Positions 44,642 through 53,587 of a DNA stretch of 64,000 nt are shown piece by piece (the first letter of the stretch is position 1; each line of letters starts with the position of its first letter). The translations under genes and the position numbers were made by a program. The notes beneath the pieces are model-generated. The model did not search any database. It was given only the letters and a program-made list of their open reading frames with translations, and had not been told where the DNA came from. Origin of the DNA: Fibrobacterota bacterium (GTDB lineage Bacteria; Fibrobacterota; Chitinivibrionia; Chitinivibrionales; Chitinispirillaceae); the NCBI GenBank assembly GCA_023436145.1, contig JAEZKP010000073.1, forward strand, positions 72,229 to 136,228, read 5' to 3'.

Positions 44642-45817
44642 TCAGAAAAACTGGGTTTTAACTATTCTGAAGATTTGCTGGATACGGTGTCTGTAGGTAT
44701 GTGCACCAAGCACTTTTTGGTAACCTCTTTGCGCAATACCCTCCAGCTGGGTTTGATGGTTGAGAAAATAGTTGACAAGATCAACAAGTTCTTCAGGAGT
44801 ATTGAATGTGACAATCTCTTTATCGTTTTCAGTTTCGAAGAACTCCTGAATGATTGGTTTAGCACTGGTAATAAGAAACGATCTGCAGGCCAGGACATCG
44901 AATACCCGCTGAGTGAAGCCATTTCTTATTACCACCCGGTTTATATCAATGTTGATTTTAGTGCTATTATAGACATTACGCAATTCATCCCCGTAACAGA
45001 CTGCCTTATGAAGCTTGTCTTTGATGCTTTGAAGCCAGCCATTGTCTCCATAAACTGCGAAATTCTCAAATGATTCTGCGAGTTTGGAAATAATTTCCCG
45101 TCGATACAGAAAACCGGCTATGTGTTTACAAATAAAAAGTGCTTTGCTGATGGAGCAATCAGGGGGCAGGGTGTAGCCGGAGACTTTTTGCATCAATAAA
45201 TTTTCCAGATTCAGATAGTTACTATTAAGGGAATTTTTGAGCGTTGAAGCTATATCGGGGAGTATGTTTTCTATAAATGTTGAAGCCATGCTGCTGAATT
45301 GATTAACCTGGTCTAAATAGGAGCTTCCCACGAAGCTGACATCATGGGTGCAGGGCTGGTTTGCAGGAAAGAAGATGGAGGGATCGGTACCCAGTGGGAG
45401 AAAGTGGGCCTGGTATCCTTTGGATTTCATGTCAGAGAGGTAGTCCTTATCCGACACGAAGTCAATTCTCATAGGGGAGGATCTAAATTTTTTGCGGTGA
45501 ATCAACTCTTCAAAGAATGGGTCATCGACGCACCAGTTCAGATGGATGATCGATTTTTTCAGCAGGAAATCGTGAATAACGCCCTCAGAGTCCAAGCCCC
45601 ATTCATTGATGGTGAAAAGGATGCGGCATTTGTGTTCATGAATGATTTTACAGGCGAATTGGGCCTGTTGAATTGTGGGATGGGAGCTGATATCCAGGGC
45701 AATTACCTGCAGCTGGCTCAAAGTGCGTAAGGCGGTGATTACCTCTTTTTGAACCAGATAATTCTGATTAAGGAAAATTATAGTGATAAAGGTCTCCTTG
45801 GTTGGGTATTTCTTCAA
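44642..45817 (-). CDS. CgeB-like glycosyltransferase (GT-B fold)
   Basis: 391 residues. The N-terminal domain has the TINEWGLDSEGVIHDFLL and HLNWCVDDPFFEE pattern, then LPLGTDPSIFFPA and HDVSFVGSSY. The C-terminal domain ends with NGFTQRVFDVLACRSFLI and the usual closing segment with YRHRIQQI. This is the CgeB/Glyco_trans_1_2 pattern of GT-B enzymes that decorate proteins or glycans. Donor and acceptor unknown. It is convergent with the U32 gene. Confidence 0.85.
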   Translation of the reverse strand: MKKYPTKETFITIIFLNQNYLVQKEVITALRTLSQLQVIALDISSHPTIQQAQFACKIIHEHKCRILFTINEWGLDSEGVIHDFLLKKSIIHLNWCVDDPFFEELIHRKKFRSSPMRIDFVSDKDYLSDMKSKGYQAHFLPLGTDPSIFFPANQPCTHDVSFVGSSYLDQVNQFSSMASTFIENILPDIASTLKNSLNSNYLNLENLLMQKVSGYTLPPDCSISKALFICKHIAGFLYRREIISKLAESFENFAVYGDNGWLQSIKDKLHKAVCYGDELRNVYNSTKINIDINRVVIRNGFTQRVFDVLACRSFLITSAKPIIQEFFETENDKEIVTFNTPEELVDLVNYFLNHQTQLEGIAQRGYQKVLGAHTYRHRIQQIFRIVKTQFF

Positions 45818-45881
45818 TGAAATTTTATAATGAGTTAAATGGGGAGTTAAGCAAAAAAGGGAGTTTTTTGTTTGGGAATGG

Positions 45882-45904
45882 GGGCGACCAGGTTCGAGTC
45901 GCCC
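45882..45904. terminator. Hairpin after the baeRF-like gene
   Basis: GGGCGAC pairs perfectly with GTCGCCC around a 9-base loop, 8 bases beyond the stop of the minus-strand gene ending at 45912. No immediate T-run follows on the minus strand, so it may be a Rho-assisted stop or a 3' stabiliser. Confidence 0.4.
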
Positions 45905-45911
45905 TCTGCAG

Positions 45912-47069
45912 TTAATAGCGTAAGATGGCTGCTACAGGTCCGGTGGCTGGCATATCGTTTTGATTAACCACATAAACCGTTCCTTTTCTAAGTAGAGTAT
46001 TTATAGCTGCTTTATCCAGCAGATCTTCATCGCCGGGGAGTTTGTGGGCATGAATTTCCACATCCTGTCGTGATTCCAGGTATTTGCCCCAGAAATCCTG
46101 AGGGGTATCAGAAACGAAGAGGGTCTGAATTCGGCCATGAACTGCTCCGGAAACGATGATTCTTAGATCGGTGGTGGCAAGGCGGTCTCTTTTTCCCCAA
46201 TGCTGGCGGAAGAGATCTGCATCCATGAGTTGTTTTTGTTGGAAAAGGGGTTCTATAAGGGGCCAGATTCTTTGGTGGATTTCGGATTCGGATAGATTTT
46301 TCAGGTCAAGAATCAGGCCTGTATCGCTTAGATGGGGGTAGTTATTAGCTTCTCTGTAGAGGGAGTGGAGGTAGTCGACACCACCTAAAAAGAGTGGATC
46401 GTTGCTGTTTTGCAGAATTTCCTCTATGGCATCACTGACTCTGTGGTAGAAGTTCATGATATTAATTTTCCGTTTATCGGTCTGTCTTCCGTAACCGAAG
46501 ATGGTGGTGTTACGGTTATCATTCCAGGATGGCTTGCTTGCAAACTGGGAGTATTTTTCCATGGTGTCAAAGCCCAGGGTGTCATCCAGGGAGAGAGGGA
46601 TTTTGTCTGATTCGTAACGGGTCAGGTTTAATCTTGAGCCTTCAAAGAGGCGGACGTTTTTAACTTCCAGATCCAGCAGATAGAATCTGGTGTTTCCTGA
46701 GAGCAGACTCAGGAGTGGTTTGAGATGAAAAGAAGGTCCCACGGTGAGTGTTTCTGATAAAAGGGCAGGAAGCCGGAAGATTTTAGTGGTACCTGGGGCG
46801 ATGAATGCGGCCAGACCGTCAGCCTGATGTTGCCAGAAGCTACTGTTTTGCTGAAGTCGTTTGAGGGGAGCAAGAAGGTTTTCAGCTTCTACGCTGCGTA
46901 ATCCCTGAGCAATAAGTTTCTCCATAGCTGCAGCTACCTGATTTCTGAAGCGGATGGGGTTTTGCTGCAGGTCTGAGCCGGTGCGAAAGGTGGGCATGAA
47001 TATGCTGACACAGTGATCGAAGTGGACTGAGATCAGATCTCTGAGGTCATCTTCAGTAAAAATGTCCAC
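45912..47069 (-). CDS. Bacterial archaeo-eukaryotic release factor-like protein (baeRF family)
   Basis: 385 residues from a GTG at 47069, preceded by AGGAG at 8 bases; the longer frame up to 47276 lacks a ribosome binding site and would cross the divergent gene. Start and strand pattern (DLRDLISVHFDHCVSIFMPT, then GLAAFIAP and RFYLLDLEVKNVRLFEG) match baeRF proteins, relatives of archaeal/eukaryotic aRF1/Pelota predicted to act on ribosomes. The C-terminal region ends AAINTLLRKGTVYVVNQNDM, like the L7Ae-type domain of that family. It is divergent from a small membrane gene pair. Confidence 0.75.
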   Translation of the reverse strand: MDIFTEDDLRDLISVHFDHCVSIFMPTFRTGSDLQQNPIRFRNQVAAAMEKLIAQGLRSVEAENLLAPLKRLQQNSSFWQHQADGLAAFIAPGTTKIFRLPALLSETLTVGPSFHLKPLLSLLSGNTRFYLLDLEVKNVRLFEGSRLNLTRYESDKIPLSLDDTLGFDTMEKYSQFASKPSWNDNRNTTIFGYGRQTDKRKINIMNFYHRVSDAIEEILQNSNDPLFLGGVDYLHSLYREANNYPHLSDTGLILDLKNLSESEIHQRIWPLIEPLFQQKQLMDADLFRQHWGKRDRLATTDLRIIVSGAVHGRIQTLFVSDTPQDFWGKYLESRQDVEIHAHKLPGDEDLLDKAAINTLLRKGTVYVVNQNDMPATGPVAAILRY

Positions 47070-47255
47070 AATTAATTCTCCTGCTTTAGGTTGATGCTCA
47101 TTTTTGGGGGTAGAAGTGGGAGCATGTATCTGTTCTAAATTACAGAATGTTATTACATTACTCAGGGCAATGATTATGCCAGTCCGGTGAAGTGAAGGAT
47201 TGTTAATTGCTATACAAATAATTTGATAACTCAATGAATGACAAGGAGATGTCAG

Positions 47256-47645
47256 ATGGATGGCGCAAAGGAACATTCCGGAACATTTATTAAGCTGTTA
47301 AGTCAGCTTGGCAAGCAGGTTTCACTTCTGGCACGCAAGCAGCTTCAGCTGGTGCAGACAGAAGCATTGGCTAATGTGAAATCAGAGACTTCGATGATAA
47401 TCTTTTTTGTATTGTCAGCAGTTTTAGGTTTGGTGGGTTTTATGGTTATAGCTGCTACACTGGTTATGGTGCTGCAATATATAATGCCTTTATGGCTTGC
47501 CGGGGTTGTGGTTAGTGTGGCGTTAATACTTAGCAGCATCTTACTGGCGTTTCTGGGAGCCAGAAAATCGGTCAAGTCTCCATGGACACGTACGCGGGAG
47601 GTAATCCGCAGTGATATAAAAATGGCAAAAGAGGGATTTGCATGA
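47256..47645 (+). CDS. Small membrane protein, phage holin-X (PF07332)/YqjE-like
   Basis: 129 residues from the ATG at 47256, which has AAGGAG 8 bases upstream; the ATG at 47238 lacks one. A helical hydrophilic region of about 45 residues is followed by a hairpin of two membrane helices (about 46-75 and 80-105) and a short basic tail. This is the pattern of the PF07332 family, named for actinobacterial holin-like proteins but widespread as chromosomal YqjE-like genes. It overlaps the next gene by 4 bases (ATGA). Not evidence of a prophage. Confidence 0.8.
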   Translation: MDGAKEHSGTFIKLLSQLGKQVSLLARKQLQLVQTEALANVKSETSMIIFFVLSAVLGLVGFMVIAATLVMVLQYIMPLWLAGVVVSVALILSSILLAFLGARKSVKSPWTRTREVIRSDIKMAKEGFA

Positions 47646-47989
47646 TAATCGAGCATGACCACAGAGATGCTACATTTTCCAGAGAGGCAGATAAGCTGGA
47701 GATGGAGATTGAGACAATAGAGCAGTCTGTAATAAATCTTACCCGTGAGCTTATCAGTAAGCTAAGAAGGGGGGTGATTAACTGGTTATGTGAGCCTCGG
47801 GTGATACTGTTTATAGTGGTTTTTATAATTTTTTGCATAACCGGTTCACCTTTTTCCTGGCGGGCGAATATGAAGCGGCAGATATACAAATTGAGGAAAC
47901 AGAACAACAGACTTAAAAAACAGAATAGAAGACTTCAGCAGATGATTTCAAAGCGGAGAGAATGCTCTTCAGTGTTTTTCCGTTTTTGA
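47642..47989 (+). CDS. Small single-pass membrane protein with coiled coil (YqjD-like arrangement)
   Basis: 115 residues. An N-terminal amphipathic charged helix is followed by one membrane helix (about 54-68, VILFIVVFIIFCI) and a basic coiled coil (NMKRQIYKLRKQNNRLKKQ). The start codon overlaps the stop of the holin-X gene. In gammaproteobacteria the YqjD/YqjE pair attaches to stationary-phase ribosomes at the membrane; whether this protein does so is inference. No homologous sequence signature is certain. Confidence 0.65.
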   Translation: MIIEHDHRDATFSREADKLEMEIETIEQSVINLTRELISKLRRGVINWLCEPRVILFIVVFIIFCITGSPFSWRANMKRQIYKLRKQNNRLKKQNRRLQQMISKRRECSSVFFRF

Positions 47990-48211
47990 GAAATGATTCT
48001 CAAAGTGACATTTTTGTTTTGAGTAAGTAGAAGAATAAGGGCTTTTAGGGCTTATTTCCTGCGGCATGGTTTTTGCGTATTCTTGGGACCGGAGTGAGCA
48101 AAGGTGGAATGTCACACACATCCTCAAAAACTCGCTCTTAGTAACTGGAAACTTGCATGAGCGCTGGTCTCCAAGGTTTTTAATTTCACCATTTTCAAAG
48201 GAAGTCGTATT

Positions 48212-48511
48212 ATGTCCCAGAAGCTTTACATTGGTAATCTGCCCTACAGAACCACCGAGAGTGACATCAGAAATTTTTTCTCCAAGTACGAGCCGATTCA
48301 TTCCGTAGTACTGATCTCTGACAGAGAAACTGGGAGATCAAGGGGATTTGGCTTTATCGAGTTGGAAGATGCTCATGCCGATGCTGCAATTTCTGAGCTG
48401 GGCGACTCCATGTTTGGAGGAAGAAACTTGCGTATAAGCAGAGCCCGTGACAGGGGAGAAAGCGTACAAATGGGGGCAGGAAGCCGGGTAAACCAGTTTA
48501 ATAGAGTATAG
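48212..48511 (+). CDS. RRM RNA-binding protein
   Basis: 99 residues with one RNA recognition motif. RNP2 is LYIGNL (5-10) and RNP1 is RGFGFIEL (44-51), followed by a short Arg/Gly-containing tail (SRARDRGESVQMGAGSR). Bacterial RRM proteins of this size bind single-stranded RNA and are often cold- or stress-induced. AAGGAAG precedes the ATG. It follows a 222-base leader region and is closed by a hairpin. Neighbouring ribosome-related genes suggest a linked role. Confidence 0.92.
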   Translation: MSQKLYIGNLPYRTTESDIRNFFSKYEPIHSVVLISDRETGRSRGFGFIELEDAHADAAISELGDSMFGGRNLRISRARDRGESVQMGAGSRVNQFNRV

Positions 48512-48532
48512 CCTTTTGCTTTACGAGCGCTT

Positions 48533-48563
48533 TTTGCATGCAACCTTCATGGTTGCCTGCAAA
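48533..48563. terminator. Strong hairpin between RRM gene and lpxL-like gene
   Basis: TTTGCATGCAACC pairs with GGTTGCCTGCAAA around TTCAT with one mismatch. It lies between two convergent genes. A T-run precedes it on the plus strand but follows weakly on neither side, so termination is inferred from position and stability. Confidence 0.6.
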
Positions 48564-48570
48564 CTTTGGG

Positions 48571-49455
48571 TTAATAGGAAATTTCATTTCTGAATCTTTT
48601 ATGAAACCAGCCAAAATAGTGTTCCGGGTATTTTCTTATCCATGCGGAAATAATTTCGTTATGCAATTTCTGGTATTCCTCAATACTGTTTTCTGCACTA
48701 TTTGCTTCCAGATCGGGTGTGGAGATGTTTTCCAGGAAAATATCATAGACACCATCTTTACCAATTAGAGAGTAGGCTGGCAGTACGGAGCATCCGGTCT
48801 TCTGTACAATTCCTGCAACGGTGCGGACAGTGTTTGCTGGTTTTCCCAGAAATGGTACCATCGTGCCATGTTTACCGGCGTGCTGATCAATCAGTATGGC
48901 TACGATGCCGTTTCGTTTGACAACCTCCATCATCTTTCGTAATGCCTGTTCGCTGTAGATTGTAAAGACTCCTGTGCGAGAGCGTTTGTAGGCCAGCCAT
49001 CGGTCGACTTTTTGGTTTTTCATCCTTTTAGCTATAACATTTAGATCAGGGACTTTTTTGCCGAAGACTTCTGCCAGCATTTCCCAGTTTCCCAGGTGAG
49101 CAAGAAGTACTATTGTTCCTTTGTTTCTGGAGAAACACTCTTCCAGTACCTGCAGGTTATGGATTCGGTGTTTCGGGGGGGAGGAGCTTGTGCGGAGAAA
49201 ATCGGTTATATACCCTCCCATGTTTTTATAAAGTTTAAATATTATGGAATTGATCTCTTTTTCATTCCAGAAACCAGTATGCCTCATATTGGCCACTGCA
49301 GTTTTACGGTAAATGCCACTCACATAAATGATAGAACCGGCGAATCTTCCCAGATTCAGCGCAATATAGCGGGGAATGTGACTTAAAAATTTCTCAATTA
49401 TTCTTAGCAGGTAATATTCTATGGAATGGGAAAGAGTCTTGGGAAGTAAGTGCAT
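48571..49455 (-). CDS. Lipid A biosynthesis acyltransferase (LpxL/HtrB family)
   Basis: 294 residues from the ATG at 49455; a GTG at 49521 is the upstream alternative. The acyltransferase motif HxxxxE is HLGNWE, with the membrane anchor near residues 14-50 (LLRIIEKFLSHIPRYIALNLG). Landmarks IDQHAGKHGTMVPFLG and TVAGIVQKTGCSVLPAY match the LpxL/LpxM family, which adds secondary acyl chains to lipid A. The single gene suggests one such enzyme here. It supports a Gram-negative outer membrane. It is divergent from the PP-loop gene. Confidence 0.9.
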   Translation of the reverse strand: MHLLPKTLSHSIEYYLLRIIEKFLSHIPRYIALNLGRFAGSIIYVSGIYRKTAVANMRHTGFWNEKEINSIIFKLYKNMGGYITDFLRTSSSPPKHRIHNLQVLEECFSRNKGTIVLLAHLGNWEMLAEVFGKKVPDLNVIAKRMKNQKVDRWLAYKRSRTGVFTIYSEQALRKMMEVVKRNGIVAILIDQHAGKHGTMVPFLGKPANTVRTVAGIVQKTGCSVLPAYSLIGKDGVYDIFLENISTPDLEANSAENSIEEYQKLHNEIISAWIRKYPEHYFGWFHKRFRNEISY

Positions 49456-49672
49456 AAAAAGGTGTCCTGTAGGAGTAGGTAAAAGAAAAATGGTTTGCAG
49501 GCATGAAAATAATGTTGCCACAGATATTTTATATTAAAAAATAATCCTGATTCAGATTCGTATGGAAGAGATATATTTTAAAACGTGTTGTCAGGATTGA
49601 CAGTAACAGCAGTTTTGGTTATCAGATTAGTGTGTACTTTCAGAGAAGAAAAGGTGCGATCTCAGGGTTAAA

Positions 49673-50659
49673 ATGGTACATGGTATAGTGATGTTTTCGG
49701 GTGGTCTGGATAGTGTAATAGCAACACATCTTCTTAAGAGTCAGGGACTTCAGATAAAAGCACTGCATTTTGTCCTGCCTTTTTATTCCGGATTGGGCAA
49801 TAGTTATAAAGAGGTGAGAAGATATGCGGATGGTTTGGGAATACCTTTGCGGGTTGAGGAAGAGGGTGAAGAATTTCTGAAGATGATTTTAGATCCTCAT
49901 TTCGGGTATGGTAAAAATGCTAATCCTTGTATGGATTGCCGGATAGAGAGGCTAAAAAAGGCCAGAAAGATTATGGAGGAAGAGGGTGCGTCTTTTATTG
50001 CTACTGGAGAGGTGATTGGGCAACGGCCCATGTCTCAGCGGATGGAATGTTTGCATAGGGTTGAAAAGAAGGCTGACCTGCAGGGATTTCTTCTTCGGCC
50101 TCTCTCAGCTAAGCTTTTAGCTCCCACCAGGGTGGAGATGGAAGGATTGGTGGACAGGGAGCGTTTATTGGGGATTACCGGGAGGAGTAGAAAGGTACAG
50201 TTGGAGTACGCCAGAAATAATGGCCTGGCTCATTCCACTCCGGCTGGAGGGTGTTTGCTTACGCATGCTGATCCTGCCCGGAGGTTTAATGAGTTGGTTT
50301 CGATAAAACAGAAAATTCATCTAAACGACTTTAAACTGTTGGCTTGGGGAAGACATTTTCGTGTGGCACCTCAATGTAAGGTGGTGGTTTCCAGGAATGA
50401 GTCTGAGAACAACATTCTGGAGAAAATCGCTGCAACTGAAGATCATTTTATGTATTTGGCAGAAATCCCGGGGCCGGTGGCGGTTGTTCGGGGAGACTGT
50501 GCTGCGGAGCAGATCAGAGTTGCTGCATCTATAATGGTTAGATTTTCCAAAGCCAGGAATATGGGGAAGGTGAAAGTGAAAGTATATCATAAAGGTGATA
50601 TGCTGATGGAAGAGGTGGAATCTGCCAGCGAACAGTTTTGTGAGTCTATGCGTATATGA
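49673..50659 (+). CDS. PP-loop ATPase (ThiI/MnmA-like thiouridylase) fused to NFACT-R domain
   Basis: 328 residues. PP-loop SGGLDS at residues 9-14 and CMDC (Cys86, Cys89) with a later Cys194 (AGGCLL) are like the nucleotide-activating and sulfur-carrying Cys residues of tRNA thiouridylases. Residues about 220-315 match the NFACT-R RNA-binding domain: LLAWGRHFRVAP, VVVSRNESENNILE and YLAEIPGPVAVVRGD. Fusions of ThiI-type PP-loops to NFACT-R are known in some bacteria and archaea as predicted tRNA-thiolating enzymes. No THUMP or ThiF partner is adjacent. The next gene starts within its stop (ATGA). Confidence 0.82.
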   Translation: MVHGIVMFSGGLDSVIATHLLKSQGLQIKALHFVLPFYSGLGNSYKEVRRYADGLGIPLRVEEEGEEFLKMILDPHFGYGKNANPCMDCRIERLKKARKIMEEEGASFIATGEVIGQRPMSQRMECLHRVEKKADLQGFLLRPLSAKLLAPTRVEMEGLVDRERLLGITGRSRKVQLEYARNNGLAHSTPAGGCLLTHADPARRFNELVSIKQKIHLNDFKLLAWGRHFRVAPQCKVVVSRNESENNILEKIAATEDHFMYLAEIPGPVAVVRGDCAAEQIRVAASIMVRFSKARNMGKVKVKVYHKGDMLMEEVESASEQFCESMRI

Positions 50660-51501
50660 ATTCAGATGCGTATATCAATTCAGATAAGCTAAACGATGCT
50701 TCTTGGCTTAGAATCAGTTCGCAGATTCTTCAGAGATTTTTAATCAGGTGCGGAATCAATCAAAGCGAGGATCGTGCTTCGCTTGTGTATCGGGTGGCAG
50801 AAGCGTTTTCCAGGATTCCTTATGAGAATCTTACTAAAATCATAAAAACGGATGCCATGGTTACCCCATCTTCCTCGATGCGTTATCCGGATGAGCTGAT
50901 TTCGGATTATTTGAAATGGGGAACAGGCGGTACCTGTTTTTCCTTAACAGCTGCAGTGATTGCCATTTACAATGCTCTGGGAATAGAAGCTCATCCGGTG
51001 CTTGCAGACCGGTATTATGGTCCTGATACTCATTGCGGACTGATAATGGTTCAGCCGAAGGGGCTTCTTCTCCTTGATCCGGGATATCTGCTTTTTACCC
51101 CGGTATTACTTCCAAGGCTGCAGCCTGTAACGGTTCACACCGGTTACAACAGCGTTGAGCTGGTTCCCCTGAATAATGGGGAGAAGGTGGAGTTTCATAC
51201 GGTTGTAAAAGGGAACCGGAAAATGAGATTAGTTTACAAGATCAGACCGGTTGATGCTATGACATTTGCCAGAGCCTGGGAGGAGTCTTTTAAATGGGAG
51301 ATGATGACTTATCCGGTATTAACCCGGGTTAGTGCGGGTGAGCATCAGTATCTACAGGGAAGGAAACTGGCTGTTCGCAGTGCGGGTGGAACCAGAAGAG
51401 AGGAGCTGAGTGTGCAGATGCAGTTTGATTATATAGCTCAGAAGATGGGGATTCACCGGGATATTGTAAGTAAAGCTTTGGGGGTGATTAAAAATGGCTG
51501 A
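50656..51501 (+). CDS. Arylamine N-acetyltransferase-like cysteine enzyme
   Basis: 281 residues. The NAT-type triad is visible: Cys94 in GGTCFSLTAAVIAIYNALGI, His126 in DTHCGLIMV and Asp141 in LLLDPGYL. The His-to-Asp spacing of 15 matches NATs and the preceding FSRIPYENLTKI is the NAT start-like motif. The fold is shared with transglutaminases, so acetylation is one option among acyl-transfer reactions. It overlaps the PP-loop gene by 4 bases and the DUF4416 gene by 8, so the three are translationally coupled. Confidence 0.75.
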   Translation: MNSDAYINSDKLNDASWLRISSQILQRFLIRCGINQSEDRASLVYRVAEAFSRIPYENLTKIIKTDAMVTPSSSMRYPDELISDYLKWGTGGTCFSLTAAVIAIYNALGIEAHPVLADRYYGPDTHCGLIMVQPKGLLLLDPGYLLFTPVLLPRLQPVTVHTGYNSVELVPLNNGEKVEFHTVVKGNRKMRLVYKIRPVDAMTFARAWEESFKWEMMTYPVLTRVSAGEHQYLQGRKLAVRSAGGTRREELSVQMQFDYIAQKMGIHRDIVSKALGVIKNG

Positions 51502-52048
51502 AATCAAGTCCCCGGTACCGGTTAAATATTTCGTGGCAGTTCTGTACGGAAGTGAAGAGTATCTTGGTAAGGCTAAGCTTTTGATGGAGGAGCTCTGGGG
51601 AGACATTGATTATGAAGGGAAAGCTCATCTTTTCGATGTAACTGAGTATTACAAACCGGAAATGGGTTGGCCGATATTCCGTAAATTATTGTCATTTGAA
51701 AAGTTGATGCTACCATCCTTTATTGTGGAAATAAAGATTCGCTGTAATCAGTTGGAGCAGCAGTTGGCAGTAGAAAACAAACGCACAGTCAATCTGGATG
51801 CGGGTTATCTGGATCATAACAAGGTGGTTTTGGCATCGGCAAAAGAGGCTGGTCAGAAGGTGTATCTGGATAGAGGGATATATGCTGATCTGGCAGGCCG
51901 GTACAAATCTGGAAAGTACCAGCCTTTTGAGTGGTCATTTCCGGATTTCAGGGATGGCCGTTATGATACGGAGCTTCTTGCCATACGCAAAAAGTGCATT
52001 ATCCAGATAAGGGAATACCTGAGCCTGAAAAGCACTCAGGTTGATTGA
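51494..52048 (+). CDS. DUF4416 family protein
   Basis: 184 residues. The family pattern is recognisable: PVKYFVAVLYGSEEYLGKA, DVTEYYKPEMGWPIFRKLLSFE, TVNLDAGYLDHNKVVLASAK and the closing FEWSFPDFRD. Function unknown. It is soluble, with no signal peptide. It is the last gene of a three-gene operon with the PP-loop and NAT-like genes. Confidence 0.85.
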   Translation: MAEIKSPVPVKYFVAVLYGSEEYLGKAKLLMEELWGDIDYEGKAHLFDVTEYYKPEMGWPIFRKLLSFEKLMLPSFIVEIKIRCNQLEQQLAVENKRTVNLDAGYLDHNKVVLASAKEAGQKVYLDRGIYADLAGRYKSGKYQPFEWSFPDFRDGRYDTELLAIRKKCIIQIREYLSLKSTQVD

Positions 52049-52091
52049 TGATGTATCACTGCCGGGAGCTGGTTTTCGGGTAATTACATTT

Positions 52092-53534
52092 TCATATTCT
52101 TTTAAGACAAGTTATAAAAAAACTCCAGAATTTCTCAACCGATCTGATATTAACCGCTTCGTATGGAGAGTGCGGATGGCAGATGGTCGGACCGATGGAC
52201 ACCATATCCATTTTCGGGTATTTTGCGCCGATTATTCCACATTCCAGTCCTGCGTGGATGACTTTGACTTCGGGAGGTTGTCCGAAAAGATCCTCATAGG
52301 TTGATTTAAGGATTTTAAGAAGTTCTGAATTGGGGTTGGGCTGCCATCCGGGGTAAGCGCCAGAGAACTCTACATGTGCCTCTGCAAGGGAGAGGGCACT
52401 CAGTACAGAATTGGCCAGATCATCACGTGCGCTTTCCAGTGAGCTTCTTAAAAGACATTGTATGGTGCTTTTTCCGCCGGTACATTCCAAAACCGCCAGG
52501 TTGTTGGAAGTTTCCACCACACCTGGAAACTGATTGTTAATTCTTTTAATTCCATCGGGACAGGCATAAATCGCTCTGATCAGGTTTTCCTGAGCAGGAG
52601 TGGTGAGGACATGTTTTATGGGGGCGATTTCGGTGAGTTGGAGTTTGAGTTCGGGGTCAGTGAAAAAGTATTCCTGGTGTAATTTTTCCTGGATTGCAGT
52701 GATGTAGTTTGCAAGTTCGGCTGTAAAAGTATCGGCTATTACAAATGTGGCAAATGCTTCGCGGGGTATGGCATTGCGTGCAGAGCCGCCGGAGAAGCTG
52801 CTGATACGAATATCGAATTTTTGTATCAGTTCAAACAGAACCCGGTTTAATTGTTTAATGGCATTTGCCCTTCCCAGGTGAATGTCCACTCCGGAGTGTC
52901 CACCGCGGAGTCCTTTTATTGAGATTTGGAAACTGGTATGATTAATATTGGTGGTTTCACATATGGAGGCAAGTTGAGCGGTGGCGTTTATTCCTCCGGC
53001 ACAACCGATACAGATTTCGTTATCATTTTCGCTGTCCAGATTTATTAACAGTTTTCCTTTGAGAAGATCGGGTGGGAGGTGGAAGGCACCTGTCATTCCG
53101 CTTTCTTCGTCTACCGTGAAAAGTGCTTCTATGGGACCATGAGCAATATCGGTGGATTCCAATACTGCAAGAGTGGCTGCGATGCCGATACCGTTGTCTG
53201 CTCCCAGAGTGGTATCTTTAGCTTTGACCCATTCACCATCAATAAAAGCTTGTATGGGGTCATGCTGGAAATCATGGTTAATGCCGCTGTTTTTTTGTTG
53301 TACCATATCCAGATGACTCTGCAGAATGACTGTGGGGCTGGAAATTTTATCTTTTGAAGCATCTTTTTTTACCAGCACATTACCGGCGGAATCAGTTTGA
53401 GTGGTGAGGTTCAGTTTAAGGGCGGTTTCCCGGATAAACCGGGCGACATATTGCTCGCCTTTAGAAGGGCGGGGGATTTTGCAGAGTTCGCTGAAATATT
53501 TCCAGAGTGCTGCAGGTTTGAGAGTCTCAAGCAT
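52092..53534 (-). CDS. pepD: Aminoacyl-histidine dipeptidase (Xaa-His dipeptidase)
   Basis: 480 residues from the ATG at 53534, which has AGGAG 8 bases upstream; the GTG/ATG frame eight codons earlier is less likely. M20-family landmarks: LQSHLDMVQQKN (metal His/Asp), TTLGADNGIGIAA (bridging Asp), FTVDEESGMTGA (catalytic Glu and metal Glu) and the C-terminal SIGPTICHPHSPYE. It cleaves dipeptides such as carnosine in the cytoplasm. It is divergent from the MATE gene. Confidence 0.96.
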   Translation of the reverse strand: MLETLKPAALWKYFSELCKIPRPSKGEQYVARFIRETALKLNLTTQTDSAGNVLVKKDASKDKISSPTVILQSHLDMVQQKNSGINHDFQHDPIQAFIDGEWVKAKDTTLGADNGIGIAATLAVLESTDIAHGPIEALFTVDEESGMTGAFHLPPDLLKGKLLINLDSENDNEICIGCAGGINATAQLASICETTNINHTSFQISIKGLRGGHSGVDIHLGRANAIKQLNRVLFELIQKFDIRISSFSGGSARNAIPREAFATFVIADTFTAELANYITAIQEKLHQEYFFTDPELKLQLTEIAPIKHVLTTPAQENLIRAIYACPDGIKRINNQFPGVVETSNNLAVLECTGGKSTIQCLLRSSLESARDDLANSVLSALSLAEAHVEFSGAYPGWQPNPNSELLKILKSTYEDLFGQPPEVKVIHAGLECGIIGAKYPKMDMVSIGPTICHPHSPYEAVNIRSVEKFWSFFITCLKRI

Positions 53535-53587
53535 AGTTATAGCTCCTGTATTTACCAAGTGTATTTAGATCAACTTTGAGACCAGAA

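Noticed and set aside
45882..45904. GGTTCGAGTC segment as a tRNA T arm
   Set aside because: The stem does not place it in a 5-base stem with a 7-base loop, and no acceptor, D or anticodon arms can be drawn around it.
47256..47645. Holin-like protein as a sign of a prophage
   Set aside because: PF07332-type proteins are widespread chromosomal genes; no other phage gene is nearby and the paired gene is YqjD-like.
48066..48308. 80-codon frame overlapping the RRM gene
   Set aside because: It overlaps the RRM gene in another frame, lacks a ribosome binding site and has biased, non-coding composition.
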